A stretch of DNA of 64,000 nucleotides from an uncultured Parabacteroides sp. (GCA_910577325.1 CAJTMR010000006.1:83312-147311), one strand, 5' to 3'. Numbered from the stretch's first letter, positions 35,182 to 44,174 are shown. Notes: generated from the letters alone by a model not told the origin. A program made the numbers and translations.

Positions 35182-36701
35182 AGACGGAAGACAGAGAAGC
35201 GTTACGCAGGTGGGAAAATTATTTCGAGTCCTTGATGGCGGATGTACCCGTCATCCATAAGAACCGAAAAGAAATGGATGAGCACAGGGCTTACCTGGAA
35301 GCGCACGTTTTGGAATGGATCACGTTTTTCTTTCCTGAATATGCAAAATATGAATTTGCCCCTTTTCATATAAAAGCGATCAAGCGGTGCATAAAAAACG
35401 ATGAATGGTTCGAGGTCCTTTCCTGGGCGCGAAGCCTGGCCAAAAGTACCGTCGTCATGTTTATCGTGCTTTACCTGGTCCTGACCGGACGCAAGCATAA
35501 TATAATGATGGTCAGCGCCACCCAGGGAGCGGCGGTCCGCCTGCTTGATCCGTACAGGAAAGAACTGGAAAGCAACCTGCGTCTGAGGGCTTATTACGGG
35601 GAACAAATCGGAGCAAAATGGACGGATGAAGAATTTATCACCAAATGCGACGTGGCCTTCCGGGCCATCGGCTACGGAAACGCCCCGCGCGGATCGAGAA
35701 ACAAATCCTACCGTCCGGACATGTTGCTGGTCGACGACTTCGATACCGACGAAGCGTGCAGAAATGCCGAACGTATAAAAGACATGTGGAATTTTTGGGA
35801 AAAGGCCGTTTACGGAACCCGGGACCCGGCCGTACCGGTCACCATTATTTTCTGTGGCAACATCATTGCAAAGGATTGCTGTGTCGTCAGGGCCGGCAAG
35901 ATGGCCGATCATTGGGACATTGTCAATATTCGGGATGAGAAAGGGAACAGTACCTGGCCCCAGAAGAACACGGAAGAAATGATCGATGAAATCCTGGGAA
36001 AAATCAGTGCGGCATCCGGGCAAACCGAATATTTCAATAACCCGGTCAGTGAGGGGGAAATATTTAAGGAACTCCATTGGGGGAAGGTTCCGCCCCTTGG
36101 ACGGTTCAAGTTTCTTGTCGTTTACGGCGACCCGTCACCGGGACAAAGCAAGAAGGGGAAAAGTTCCTATAAAGCCGTTTGGCTGGTCGGTGAGAAAGAC
36201 GGCATATATTATGTCATCAAGGGATTCCTAAATCGCGGGTTGAACTCCGATTTTATTGACTGGTATTTCTTTCTGGACGATTTTGTCCGTGGAAAAGTAT
36301 CCGTCTATCATTATATGGAAAACAATTCACTCCAGGACCCGTTCTTCCAGCAGGTTTTCCGTCCCCTTCTTAAAGCAAAGTGCGAAGAAAAAGGCAAACG
36401 GATCAATATCCGTCCCGATGAAGAGAAGAAAACGGAAAAAGCCACCCGCATAGAAGCCAACCTGGAGCCGCTCAACCGTGAAGGACGTCTCATCTTCAAC
36501 CAGGATGAGAAAGAGAATCCGGATATGGTCCGCCTTGCGGAACAGTTCCTCCTGTTCAACCTCCAATTGACATATCCCGCCGACGGGCCGGACTGCATAG
36601 AGGGAGCCAAACGTATTATTGACAACAAGTGCCTGGAGCTTCAACCGATGATAAGAATACCGGTAAAGGCTTTCAGAAGTAAAAACAAATACAGATTATG
36701 A
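35178..36701 (+). CDS. Terminase large subunit (Mu gp28-like)
   Basis: 507 aa packaging motor. The ATPase half has a Walker A-like SWARSLAKSTVVMFIVLYLVL and a Walker B-like MLLVDDFDTDEA at about residue 190. The C-terminal nuclease half opens with VVYGDPSPGQSKKGKSSY, whose Asp is expected to bind metal, as in RNase H-like terminase nucleases. It packages phage DNA with flanking host DNA from transposed copies. It starts inside the end of the small-subunit gene and overlaps the next gene by four bases. Confidence 0.88.
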   Translation: MKTEDREALRRWENYFESLMADVPVIHKNRKEMDEHRAYLEAHVLEWITFFFPEYAKYEFAPFHIKAIKRCIKNDEWFEVLSWARSLAKSTVVMFIVLYLVLTGRKHNIMMVSATQGAAVRLLDPYRKELESNLRLRAYYGEQIGAKWTDEEFITKCDVAFRAIGYGNAPRGSRNKSYRPDMLLVDDFDTDEACRNAERIKDMWNFWEKAVYGTRDPAVPVTIIFCGNIIAKDCCVVRAGKMADHWDIVNIRDEKGNSTWPQKNTEEMIDEILGKISAASGQTEYFNNPVSEGEIFKELHWGKVPPLGRFKFLVVYGDPSPGQSKKGKSSYKAVWLVGEKDGIYYVIKGFLNRGLNSDFIDWYFFLDDFVRGKVSVYHYMENNSLQDPFFQQVFRPLLKAKCEEKGKRINIRPDEEKKTEKATRIEANLEPLNREGRLIFNQDEKENPDMVRLAEQFLLFNLQLTYPADGPDCIEGAKRIIDNKCLELQPMIRIPVKAFRSKNKYRL

Positions 36702-37117
36702 TGCAGTACATTGAACCGAACGACTATGATGCAAGCGTGCACCGGGAAATCATTGACGCAATAACAAGGGAGGACAATTCGATCCTGGACATTTGCGAGG
36801 ACCGGGCCATAGAGGAAATGAAATCATATATGGCAGGACGTTATGACGTGGACAGGATCTTTGCCGCCAGAGGCGAAGAACGGCATCCGCTGATCCTTAT
36901 GATGTGCCTGGATATAGCGGTATACCATATTTATTCGCTGGGCAATCCCGCGAAAATGTCTTCTTTGAGGGAAAATCGCTATGAAAGGGCAGTGGAGTGG
37001 TTAAAGGGAATACAGAAAGGCAATGTCGTGATAAACGGAGCCCCGACCCTTCAGGATGAGAATAAGACGGTATCCTACCTGTTCGGGGGAAACCGGAAAC
37101 GATGCAACCATTTCTAA
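36698..37117 (+). CDS. DUF1320 / Mu gp36-like head-tail protein
   Basis: 139 aa (MMQYIEPNDYDASVHREII...). The pattern of helical segments, LDICEDRAIEEMKSYMAGRYDVDRIF and then PLILMMCLDIAVYHIYSL, is that of the DUF1320 family, whose Mu member gp36 is part of the head-tail joining genes. It overlaps the terminase by four bases and precedes the portal gene. A start one codon later (MQYIEP) is equally possible. Confidence 0.75.
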   Translation: MMQYIEPNDYDASVHREIIDAITREDNSILDICEDRAIEEMKSYMAGRYDVDRIFAARGEERHPLILMMCLDIAVYHIYSLGNPAKMSSLRENRYERAVEWLKGIQKGNVVINGAPTLQDENKTVSYLFGGNRKRCNHF

Positions 37118-37149
37118 CGATATATAAACAGCAAACAAAACCGATTCAA

Positions 37150-38550
37150 ATGAAAAAGAAATTAAGACGGAGAACCAAAACCGGAAACATAACCAAACCG
37201 ATCACATCTGGCGGATTGTTTAACCAGCCCGCAGGCGGGAATACGATCATATTGACCCAGGCCAGACGCTGGCAGATGGACATCAGTCATTACATGAAGG
37301 CCGTAACGGAGGCTGAACGGATCGATTTTCCGAACCGTGCCAGGTTATACGACTTGTATGATACCATCCTGCTCGATACTCACCTCTCTTCCGTCCTGGA
37401 AAAAAGAAAGTCGGCCGTGTTGTCTTCGCAGATAGAGTTCAGCCGTGACGGCAAGCCGGACAAAGCCATCGGGGAAATGCTTGAATCCCCCTGGTTCCTG
37501 GACTTCCTTTCGGACCTGCTCGATACGGCCTGGTGGGGAGGCAGCCTGTTCCAGTTTGGGATAGACGAGGGTGGATGGTTGTCTTACGACCTTATTCCCA
37601 GAAAGCATGTGGACCCTATCCGAAAGCTGATCCTTCGGATGCAGACCGATATACACGGGACGGCGTGGGATGAATACGACAACCTTCTTTTTGTCGGCAA
37701 ACCCCGTGCACTGGGTGAATTGATAAAGGATATCCCCTGGGTTTTGTACAAGCGGGCGGATGTATCCGACTGGGCACAGTTTGCGGAACTCTTCGGACAG
37801 CCGATCCGGGAATATACCTATAACGGCAATGACGACCGGGAACGTTACAATCTCATGCAGGACGCACATGAAGCAGGCGGTTCTTCCGTTTACATCCATC
37901 CTGACGGGACGGGCCTGAAACTACTGGAGGCAGGGAATAAGTCCGGTTCCAGTGATTTGTACAAAAACCTGGCGGCTTTCTGCAATTCGGAAATAAGCAA
38001 ACATGTCCTGGGCAACACGCTGACCACCGAAGCCGGGGAAAAAGGGACACAGGCTTTGGGTGAAGTCCATAAAAAAATAGAAGACAAGCTCCTGGCACAG
38101 GATAAGCTCTTTGTCCTCAATGTCCTGAATTATCAGATGACCGACATATTCGAATCTTTCGGCATTAACGTGAAAGGTGGTAAATTCTCGTTTGTCATTC
38201 CCAAAGATTCCAACCAGACGCAGAGAATCGATATCATCACGAAACTGTCCTCACTCGGACTGCCGATCAGTCATGACCAGTTATATGACGAGTTCGGCCT
38301 GAACAAACCGGATAACTATAATGAAATCACCGCCGAAAGGGAAAGAGAAAAAGAAGATGTGAAAATACGCCTGAAGGAACAAGGAACCGGTCAAAAGGAA
38401 GAGACGAAAGGAACGGAACATAATAGCAAAAACGTAAGCTTCACACCCAAAAGGGCGGTCAAAGGGAAAATGATACGGACCTTCTTTAAAAATCTGACAT
38501 CCCGTTTTTTCGGAAAAGCCCCCAAAAGCAAGGGGGCTTTAGGATGGTAA
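37150..38550 (+). CDS. Phage portal protein (Mu gp29/DUF935-like)
   Basis: About 466 aa from ATG 37150 (MKKKLRRRTKTGN). It matches the DUF935 family: TAWWGGSLFQFGIDEGGWLSYDLIP, AQFAELFGQPIREYTYNGND, and KHVLGNTLTTEAGEKGTQALGEVHKK. The portal forms the ring through which DNA enters and leaves the head. The C-terminal tail is charged and partly disordered. The last seven bases overlap the gpF-like gene. Confidence 0.88.
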   Translation: MKKKLRRRTKTGNITKPITSGGLFNQPAGGNTIILTQARRWQMDISHYMKAVTEAERIDFPNRARLYDLYDTILLDTHLSSVLEKRKSAVLSSQIEFSRDGKPDKAIGEMLESPWFLDFLSDLLDTAWWGGSLFQFGIDEGGWLSYDLIPRKHVDPIRKLILRMQTDIHGTAWDEYDNLLFVGKPRALGELIKDIPWVLYKRADVSDWAQFAELFGQPIREYTYNGNDDRERYNLMQDAHEAGGSSVYIHPDGTGLKLLEAGNKSGSSDLYKNLAAFCNSEISKHVLGNTLTTEAGEKGTQALGEVHKKIEDKLLAQDKLFVLNVLNYQMTDIFESFGINVKGGKFSFVIPKDSNQTQRIDIITKLSSLGLPISHDQLYDEFGLNKPDNYNEITAEREREKEDVKIRLKEQGTGQKEETKGTEHNSKNVSFTPKRAVKGKMIRTFFKNLTSRFFGKAPKSKGALGW

Positions 38551-39725
38551 TGAACGGACTGTATGCCGACACCCTGGAAGAGGGTTTCGTTTTTGACGGG
38601 AAAGTTCTGCAAGAGGCGATCCGAAAAATATACGGAAAGGATTTTAACACATTGACAGATATAGAAAGAGGCTTGTGGAATGAGTTCTGGAAGGCCTTTA
38701 ACGAGGCGACAGATACCGGGTTCCATAAACGAAGCCCCTTTCAGGACGATTACGCATTCTATCGGGAACTGCGTTATAATAATGCCGTCTTTGCCGCCTT
38801 CAAGGCGCATCGCTTTCAAAACGACATCGCATCCCAGCTTCTGGATGAAGACGGGCAGCTGAAACCTTTCGACATTTTCAAACGGGACGTGGAAAAGTTC
38901 GTCTCCCCGCTTCATCTTGAATCATGGTTGCAGACGGAATACGCCACGGCCGTGATCCGTGCGCACCAGGCAAGCGACTGGAGACGCTTCGAACGGGATA
39001 AGGATGTACTTCCCCGCTTGCGCTGGGTGGAAAGTACAAGCGTACATCCCGGAGAGGACCACCGTGTGTTTTGGGGTATAATCCGTTCGATAGACGATCC
39101 TTTCTGGTCGGCACATCGTCCAGGAGACAGGTGGAATTGCAAATGCAGCCTGGAAGCGACGGACGAGGCGGAAACGGATATCCCTGATACCGGAAATCTA
39201 TATGCCCCGGCTCCCGGACTGGATAATAACCCCGGAAGGGACGCAAAACTTTTTAGCGATACCCATCCGTATATACAAAATGCCTATAAGGGAGCGAAAG
39301 AGGCCGTAAGGAAATTCATATTCAGGGAAACACTCGGCCAAGGAAGGAACTTAAAGGAAGATGTAAAAAGGCAACGCCAGGAGATAAAATCGTGGGCTGT
39401 CGGGAACCTGGTCGGAAAGACGGTCATGGCTCCCGGATTGGGGGCTCCCGTTTCCTTTACGGTCGGAGGAATAAAAGAAGCTTTGAACCAGCCGCACAAG
39501 TCACCGATGGAAAAGAACGAAGCTGTAAGGAATATTGAAAGCCTCTTGAAAAACGGTCGTTATGCCAAATATGCCTCCGATGAAAAAGGGAATCCGATGG
39601 TGAAAGGATACCATTACGTGGAGATAGATATCGATGGTGAACCTTCTTTTGCTGTGATAAGGGAAATGACAGGCGGGGAACTCGTGTTCTATTCCATTGT
39701 GGAAAACATAAAAAAGAAAGAGTAA
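38544..39725 (+). CDS. Head morphogenesis protein (Mu gpF-like)
   Basis: 393 aa. The central part carries the minor head protein motif of the gpF family: ESTSVHPGEDHRVFWGIIRSIDDPFWSAHRPGDRWNCKCSLEATDE, split here by meaning into HPGEDH, PGDRWNCKC and EATDE; the Cys pair and His are typical. The N-terminal part is helical. The C-terminus (MVKGYHYVEIDIDGEPSFAVIREMTGGELVFYS in outline) resembles a small beta domain related to phage nuclease-like extensions. It binds the portal during prohead assembly. Confidence 0.85.
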   Translation: MVMNGLYADTLEEGFVFDGKVLQEAIRKIYGKDFNTLTDIERGLWNEFWKAFNEATDTGFHKRSPFQDDYAFYRELRYNNAVFAAFKAHRFQNDIASQLLDEDGQLKPFDIFKRDVEKFVSPLHLESWLQTEYATAVIRAHQASDWRRFERDKDVLPRLRWVESTSVHPGEDHRVFWGIIRSIDDPFWSAHRPGDRWNCKCSLEATDEAETDIPDTGNLYAPAPGLDNNPGRDAKLFSDTHPYIQNAYKGAKEAVRKFIFRETLGQGRNLKEDVKRQRQEIKSWAVGNLVGKTVMAPGLGAPVSFTVGGIKEALNQPHKSPMEKNEAVRNIESLLKNGRYAKYASDEKGNPMVKGYHYVEIDIDGEPSFAVIREMTGGELVFYSIVENIKKKE

Positions 39726-39828
39726 CCAAAGCCTTTAGTGAAGGATGTGCAATCCAACCCAGTACAATAGGATACTCTTTCTTCTTTGCTGGCAAAGATA
39801 CATATTTTATTATAAACCAAAAGCAAAC

Positions 39829-40428
39829 ATGAGTGACTTTAACAGATTGATCGGTAAATTGAAAAAGCAGAAGGCTTCTTTTCAAAAACTGCTTGACGTG
39901 ACCCTACCCAAAAAAGTCGGGAATGCGGCCGTCAACCACTTCAGGAAGAATTTCCGTGACGGCGGGTGGAATGACAACGGTTTGAAAAAATGGAAAAAGA
40001 CACGGCGTGAAGAAATAAGTTCCGCCAGGGCCGAATACCGTTACGGGCCTTTGCTCAGTCGCCAGGACCATCTTATGAAAAGTATCCATTTCACCCCTGA
40101 AAGCCGGAAAGTGATTGTTTCCACGGATGTCAAATATGCCCCTTATCATAACAACGGGGCAGAAATAAGAGTGACTCCCAAAATGAGAAAGTTCGCCTGG
40201 GCCAAATTCTTTTCCGGGGCGAAGATCGCCAAAGGGGATTCCGCAAAGGTCAGGAAGCAGAAAACGGCAAAAGCTGGTGAAGAGGCGGAAGTATGGAAAA
40301 GGCTGGCCCTGACAAAGAAAAGCCGCCTTCGTATTCCAAAACGCCGGTTCATGGGCCATTCCACAGAACTGGATGAAAAGGTAAAGAATATCGTGGAAGA
40401 GGAAACACGAAAGGTTTTAAACTCATAA
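39829..40428 (+). CDS. Phage virion morphogenesis protein (Mu gpG-like)
   Basis: 199 aa from ATG 39829 (MSDFNRLIGKLKKQ). VGNAAVNHFRKNFRDGGWND and VDVKYAPYHNNGAEIRV-type text, with the C-terminal RIPKRRFMGHSTELDEKV, are the family signature of Mu gpG/P22-type tail-completion proteins. It follows gpF after about 100 bases that hold no gene, which may contain a promoter. Confidence 0.82.
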   Translation: MSDFNRLIGKLKKQKASFQKLLDVTLPKKVGNAAVNHFRKNFRDGGWNDNGLKKWKKTRREEISSARAEYRYGPLLSRQDHLMKSIHFTPESRKVIVSTDVKYAPYHNNGAEIRVTPKMRKFAWAKFFSGAKIAKGDSAKVRKQKTAKAGEEAEVWKRLALTKKSRLRIPKRRFMGHSTELDEKVKNIVEEETRKVLNS

Positions 40429-40443
40429 CATATCAAACGAACT

Positions 40444-40875
40444 ATGGAAGATTTATTCAATGAAATTCAGACGGCCATAGCTGAAAACATGCCGTCCGTC
40501 AGCCTGGTCGATGAAGACTACGGGCAGTTGCAAACCGAAGAGGACCATTATCCGGTAACATTCCCCGCCGTCCTGATAAACATGGAAGGAGTCGCCTGGG
40601 AGACCATAACGGACGAATACCAGCGGGGAACCTTCACCATCACGATAAAACTCTGCCTGGATTGTTACGACGATACACATTATACGAGCGGGGTGGCGGG
40701 TAAAGCCTCAGAGCGGATCGCAATGTTCAAGAAGCTGCATTCCGTCATCCGGCAGATAGAACCGGCCAACGCCACCACCCTTGAAAGGATATCGTCAAGA
40801 TGGTACAGCCTGCCTGGCATAATAAAGGTGTATGAAAGCACTTATGAATGTATCGTGGATGAAGAACCGGCTTAA
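40444..40875 (+). CDS. Phage head-tail/tail-completion protein
   Basis: 143 aa (MEDLFNEIQTAIAENMPSVSLVDEDYGQ...). The alternation FPAVLINMEGVAW, RGTFTITIKLCLDCYDDTHY and SLPGIIKVYESTYECIV matches tail-terminator-type proteins located after the morphogenesis gene. It is the last plus-strand structural gene and overlaps the convergent 89-aa gene by four bases at its end. Confidence 0.65.
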   Translation: MEDLFNEIQTAIAENMPSVSLVDEDYGQLQTEEDHYPVTFPAVLINMEGVAWETITDEYQRGTFTITIKLCLDCYDDTHYTSGVAGKASERIAMFKKLHSVIRQIEPANATTLERISSRWYSLPGIIKVYESTYECIVDEEPA

Positions 40876-41141
40876 CGGAACAGGCTTAGCTGTTTTTCCG
40901 TAATACGGGGCATACGGCGGTGTGGCGACTGAGGAACCGGCACACTGTCTTTTTCATGCCGGTTTCCGGCCTCCCGGATTATGGACAGTATTCTTTCCTC
41001 CGACAGAAAAAATTCCTCCTCCGACAGGATTTTAAGGACATCGTCGAAACGGCGGCGGCGAACTTCCGTCCAATAGTAATAACGCCGGATCAAAGCCTCG
41101 TTCCTCTTTTTTATCAAATTCTTATTCCTACCCTTAGACAT
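40872..41141 (-). CDS. Small basic phage protein, end of the early operon
   Basis: 89 aa. The basic N-terminus (MSKGRNKNLIKKRNEALIRRYYYWTEV) leads to RFDDVLKILSEEEFFLSEERILSIIRE, a helical segment with a helix-turn-helix-like rhythm. By position (last early or middle gene facing the structural block) it could be a late-gene regulator, but no family is recognised. Confidence 0.6.
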   Translation of the reverse strand: MSKGRNKNLIKKRNEALIRRYYYWTEVRRRRFDDVLKILSEEEFFLSEERILSIIREAGNRHEKDSVPVPQSPHRRMPRITEKQLSLFR

Positions 41142-41210
41142 GTTCCTTTTGTCAGTTTATATGACAAAATTACGGTCATACTCAATACGATGCAACTTAT
41201 GGATATAAAA

Positions 41211-41259
41211 AAGCCTGTTTCGGGAAAAGATTTTTATTCTTGATCCCGAACAGGCTTTT
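41211..41259. terminator. Strong terminator hairpin
   Basis: AAGCCTGTTTCGGGA/TCCCGAACAGGCTTTT form a 12-13 bp stem with one bulged T and an 18-nt loop, flanked by A and T runs. It separates the AT-rich cargo patch from the 89-aa gene. Confidence 0.8.
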
Positions 41260-41333
41260 AATCATGTTCAAATAACGTTCGATATAAAATTATATCTTCA
41301 TTGGTAAATACATGTTATTATGATAACAGTAGG

Positions 41334-42302
41334 TTAATAGTATCGTTCTCTTAGTTTCATAGCTAATTTTAATTCTTCATCTAAATTATAAATGATTCTA
41401 TTGTTTTGATAATCAAAATTATTAGTAGATATTACCATAGGTGAACACTGTATAAAATCATTCTCCTTCAATTTACTTGTATTATAATCCACATTAACAA
41501 CATCATAAACAGTGATCTTTTTCAAATTAAGCTTTTCCAATACACAATCATTGTTTATTGCTAAATTGCTCAATCCGTATTCCATCTTGATACTAGGATA
41601 GCAGATAGCATCTATTTTAAAGCCGTTAGAATCCGGCTTAGATTGAATGAGCCTTGATGAATAGTTGGCAGAAAAAAGATAATTCTGATTTTCACCTTGT
41701 TTAACTTTTTTCATATATTCCTCCGATAAGAATTTTATTAGTTCTTCAAAAAATTTAGCATCTTCAGGCTTTATCTGTCTTTTAAAACAGTCCCATGACT
41801 TATTAGCATCTAAACTCTCTTTACTTAAGTTTGTTGCGGAGGGATGATAAATAAAATGAGTATTTAATTTTTCATCTTTTTTTATTTCCCATTCGCTTAT
41901 TGTTATCAAATCCCCTATTTGTGGTTGAACTTCCCATATTGCAGTTTTTGCATCTAAAGCAGCATAAAATACACTTTCTCCTTGCAAATTACATCTACCG
42001 TAATTTGATAAGCCCTTAGGAGGACCTACCAAATCTGTAATCTTTTGGAGTCGGACATTTTTACCTTCATATAATGACTTGTTAACTGTTACTCTAAATA
42101 ATCTGGTAGGATGAGTATCAGCAAAAAATGTAAATTTGATATTTAGAAATTTAACAAATTCCATTTTAAGTTTTTCCAATTCGAGTTTATTTAGGTGGTG
42201 AAGACCATTTTGACTAAGGCTTCGAAAATAATCCAGCTTATCCTTGATATCCTCAAGAGAATTATACTTTTGGTTCTTAAAATCAAAAACTTGCTCTATC
42301 AT
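41334..42302 (-). CDS. RES-domain protein, possible NAD-targeting toxin
   Basis: 322 aa. The RES-type region lies in the C-terminal two thirds: RLFRVTVNKSLYEGK, then GRCNLQGESVFYAALDAKTA (Arg, Glu, Ser of the family name) and later CYPSIKMEYGLSNLAIN. RES domains degrade NAD+ in Xre-RES toxin-antitoxin pairs and in some defence proteins (family knowledge). No Xre-type antitoxin is adjacent; the N-terminal 75 residues are extra and could be regulatory. The gene is AT-rich compared with its phage neighbours and lies between two terminators, so it looks like acquired cargo. Confidence 0.7.
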   Translation of the reverse strand: MIEQVFDFKNQKYNSLEDIKDKLDYFRSLSQNGLHHLNKLELEKLKMEFVKFLNIKFTFFADTHPTRLFRVTVNKSLYEGKNVRLQKITDLVGPPKGLSNYGRCNLQGESVFYAALDAKTAIWEVQPQIGDLITISEWEIKKDEKLNTHFIYHPSATNLSKESLDANKSWDCFKRQIKPEDAKFFEELIKFLSEEYMKKVKQGENQNYLFSANYSSRLIQSKPDSNGFKIDAICYPSIKMEYGLSNLAINNDCVLEKLNLKKITVYDVVNVDYNTSKLKENDFIQCSPMVISTNNFDYQNNRIIYNLDEELKLAMKLRERYY

Positions 42303-42555
42303 TGTATATATTCTTAAAGTGACTATATAGGATATAAAAATACATATTTTTCAGAAAACAGCTATATATACTTCTGTGTATTTTTTGATCTTAATAAATT
42401 TAACACTTGTAACTACTTTCCCATGTGTATAATCGAAACCTTCATTTATGATATTTCTTCTATTTTCAATCTCATCAGTACATAGGATACTTGATTTTTT
42501 CTAACTTTGTATCACGCCATGCGTGACGGGTTTTTCTTTTATTAATTTTAATATT

Positions 42556-42741
42556 ATGGAAAACTATATACAATGGTTGAATGACAACCATATATTGTTG
42601 ATCGAGTTTTTTATTTTACCATGGGTAAATATTATTTATAGTGAAGTCTGGAGTCGAATGAAAAAAAGATTTAGTAACTATAAAACTCGCCGTTATCAAA
42701 ACGTACTGGAAAAAAGACGATGTGACATATTACCTTCTTAA
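42556..42741 (+). CDS. Small hydrophobic-basic protein of the phage cargo patch
   Basis: 61 aa from ATG 42556 (MENYIQWLNDNHILLIEFF). One membrane-like stretch (HILLIEFFILPWVNIIY) is followed by a very basic tail (RMKKRFSNYKTRRYQNVLEKRR). This resembles small membrane toxins in layout but not in any family I can name. A TAACTTTG element at 42502-42509 (matching TAnnTTTG) and a short TCACGC/GCGTGA hairpin near 42512-42526 precede it; a terminator follows 15 bases after the stop. Confidence 0.55.
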   Translation: MENYIQWLNDNHILLIEFFILPWVNIIYSEVWSRMKKRFSNYKTRRYQNVLEKRRCDILPS

Positions 42742-42755
42742 GGTGATAGTCTTTA

Positions 42756-42780
42756 AGGACGCTCCAGAGCGTCCTTTTCT
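42756..42780 (+). terminator. Rho-independent terminator
   Basis: GGACGCTC/GAGCGTCC with a 2-nt unpaired centre is followed by TTTTCTCTT. It lies 15 bases after the 61-aa gene. Confidence 0.8.
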
Positions 42781-42893
42781 CTTCATAACTAGTATATTTC
42801 GTGATTTAAGCTATTCCTGTCTTTTTGTCACTTTGTCCAGATGGAACAATTTTTGTTAAATATATGTTATTACTAACTTTTAAACAAAAAAAG

Positions 42894-43142
42894 ATGAAAC
42901 AGTTTTTAGAGTTAACACAGAAAGATGGTCAACAAGTAATTATCAATGTTTCTCATATAGTATATGTTAAACAACAGTTTAAAAATGTGACAATAGGCTT
43001 AAACCACACTAATTGTACATCTATTGAAGTAAAAGAATCCTTCAATGAAATTAAAGCCTTGTTGGAACTGCCTATTATAGATAATGGCAATGATATTAAT
43101 GAGGTACAAGGCTGGAAGTATCCAGGTATAACTATACTGTGA
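42894..43142 (+). CDS. Small protein, unknown function
   Basis: 82 aa (MKQFLELTQKDGQQVIINVSHIVYVKQQF...). The order of a short strand (QQVIINVSHIVYV), a loop with THNCTSIEV-like text and a helix (KESFNEIKALLEL) is common in small Bacteroides proteins of the FlbD/LytTR-like type; no function follows from this. It is AT-rich and lies in the cargo patch. A hairpin at 43207-43236 follows it. Confidence 0.55.
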   Translation: MKQFLELTQKDGQQVIINVSHIVYVKQQFKNVTIGLNHTNCTSIEVKESFNEIKALLELPIIDNGNDINEVQGWKYPGITIL

Positions 43143-43206
43143 AATACCCTCTCTCAATCTTGTAACACTTTTCATGTTTTCTTACATTATTAAATTGAGA
43201 AAATTA

Positions 43207-43236
43207 ATCCCGGTAGTTTTTTGTACTTGCCGGGAT
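43207..43236. terminator. Possible terminator hairpin
   Basis: ATCCCGG/CCGGGAT with a 16-nt loop, flanked by AATT-rich sequence. It is weaker than the other hairpins and lies between the 82-aa gene and the convergent 43310 gene. Confidence 0.4.
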
Positions 43237-43309
43237 CAATTTCTGAAATTAAGCTAATCGGTCTTCTCTCAGTACTAGCATTGAACTGCTCCGAACAAAA
43301 TCCGTCTAT

Positions 43310-43675
43310 CTAATCCCTGTTAATTTCTGCATTTCCATTTTTTCGATCTGTTACTTTAACCAGTTGAATCCCATAATCGGAACCTTTCTTTACCCAGGTG
43401 AAAGAACCTTTTATCCGGCCTCTAACCATTCCTTTTACAATATCTTCGATATCACTCATAAATACCCGGTAATGGAATTTATGGGAAAAGAAATCTTTAT
43501 TCTTATCCTTAAATGGGACAAGAAGCATGACCGCAGAAGAACGGCCCCTTTCATAGCCTGAGATATACAGGTCGGCCTCAAAAATATAATTCTCCCTTTC
43601 TTCATCGTAACGGTCTCCGTCCCATCGGCAGGGGACTCCTTTATAAAAGTGCATTTTCCAGCTTTGCTTCCTCAT
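43310..43675 (-). CDS. Phage early-region protein, unknown function
   Basis: 121 aa (MRKQSWKMHFYKGVPCRWDGDRYDEERENYIFEADLYIS across the start). Beta-rich, with SAVMLLVPFKDKNKDFFSHKFHYRVF and a C-terminal WVKKGSDYGIQLVKVTD. No family recognised. It is the last gene of the continuous early operon before the cargo patch. Confidence 0.6.
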   Translation of the reverse strand: MRKQSWKMHFYKGVPCRWDGDRYDEERENYIFEADLYISGYERGRSSAVMLLVPFKDKNKDFFSHKFHYRVFMSDIEDIVKGMVRGRIKGSFTWVKKGSDYGIQLVKVTDRKNGNAEINRD

Positions 43676-43704
43676 ATTAATAAGCTATTTTTTATCTGTT
43701 AGAA

Positions 43705-43968
43705 CTAAAACAATGACAATTGATCGCCTTTTTCCCGTACGATCTCCAGATGATAAGTTGAATTTTCAATATCAATCAACGTTTCTTCATCGATCCCGTT
43801 AAAGATAAAATCTCTCATCTCCATTTGCGGGTACGGGCATTTAATCAAATCCGCCCTGATATGGGCGTGGGGTCTGCGGGGAACTTCCGGTTTACCGTTT
43901 ACGAAGCAGTTAGGATTGGGACATGTGCAGTCATGTATAATCGAAGACCTGGTATATTCGGCCTTCAT
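43705..43968 (-). CDS. Small Cys-containing phage protein
   Basis: 87 aa. The recognisable part starts at CTCPNPNCFVNGKPEVPRR and continues through ADLIKCPYPQMEMRDFIFNG to DQLSLF. CPNPNC may bind metal. The first 14 residues overlap the 29-codon frame that starts at 44020, and the two may be halves of one gene joined by a single-base shift (IYQVFDYT followed by CTCPNPNC). Confidence 0.55.
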   Translation of the reverse strand: MKAEYTRSSIIHDCTCPNPNCFVNGKPEVPRRPHAHIRADLIKCPYPQMEMRDFIFNGIDEETLIDIENSTYHLEIVREKGDQLSLF

Positions 43969-44020
43969 AACATGTATGACCGGCCCAATGCACCTTAAAC
44001 TTGTCTCCTTTGCGTATCAT
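43931..44020 (-). CDS. Short ORF, possible N-terminal half of the next gene
   Basis: 29 aa, MIRKGDKFKVHWAGHTCYEG followed by RIYQVFDYT and TGA. Its ATG overlaps the stop of the 51-aa gene (ATGA), which supports translation. The sequence resembles the start of an SH3-like small protein. It ends within the start of the 43705 gene. Confidence 0.45.
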   Translation of the reverse strand: MIRKGDKFKVHWAGHTCYEGRIYQVFDYT

Positions 44021-44172
44021 TTTCTATTTCGTAATACAATTGTCGTTTTATTGATCCGGACAGGGATCAGCCTTTTTTCCCGCCACATCTGTCTTTGGAT
44101 GATGTCATCCAAAGACGATACGTTTTTTGCCGTGTCCGGCTTTATCTGCCGGGGAATACGTTTTGCCGTCAT
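44017..44172 (-). CDS. Small phage protein, 51 aa
   Basis: MTAKRIPRQIKPDTAKNVSS followed by a helical, basic region and LRNRK. Unknown function. It starts three bases after the 77-aa gene's stop and overlaps the next ATG by four bases, so it is a well-fitting member of the early operon. Confidence 0.55.
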   Translation of the reverse strand: MTAKRIPRQIKPDTAKNVSSLDDIIQRQMWREKRLIPVRINKTTIVLRNRK

Positions 44173-44174
44173 AT

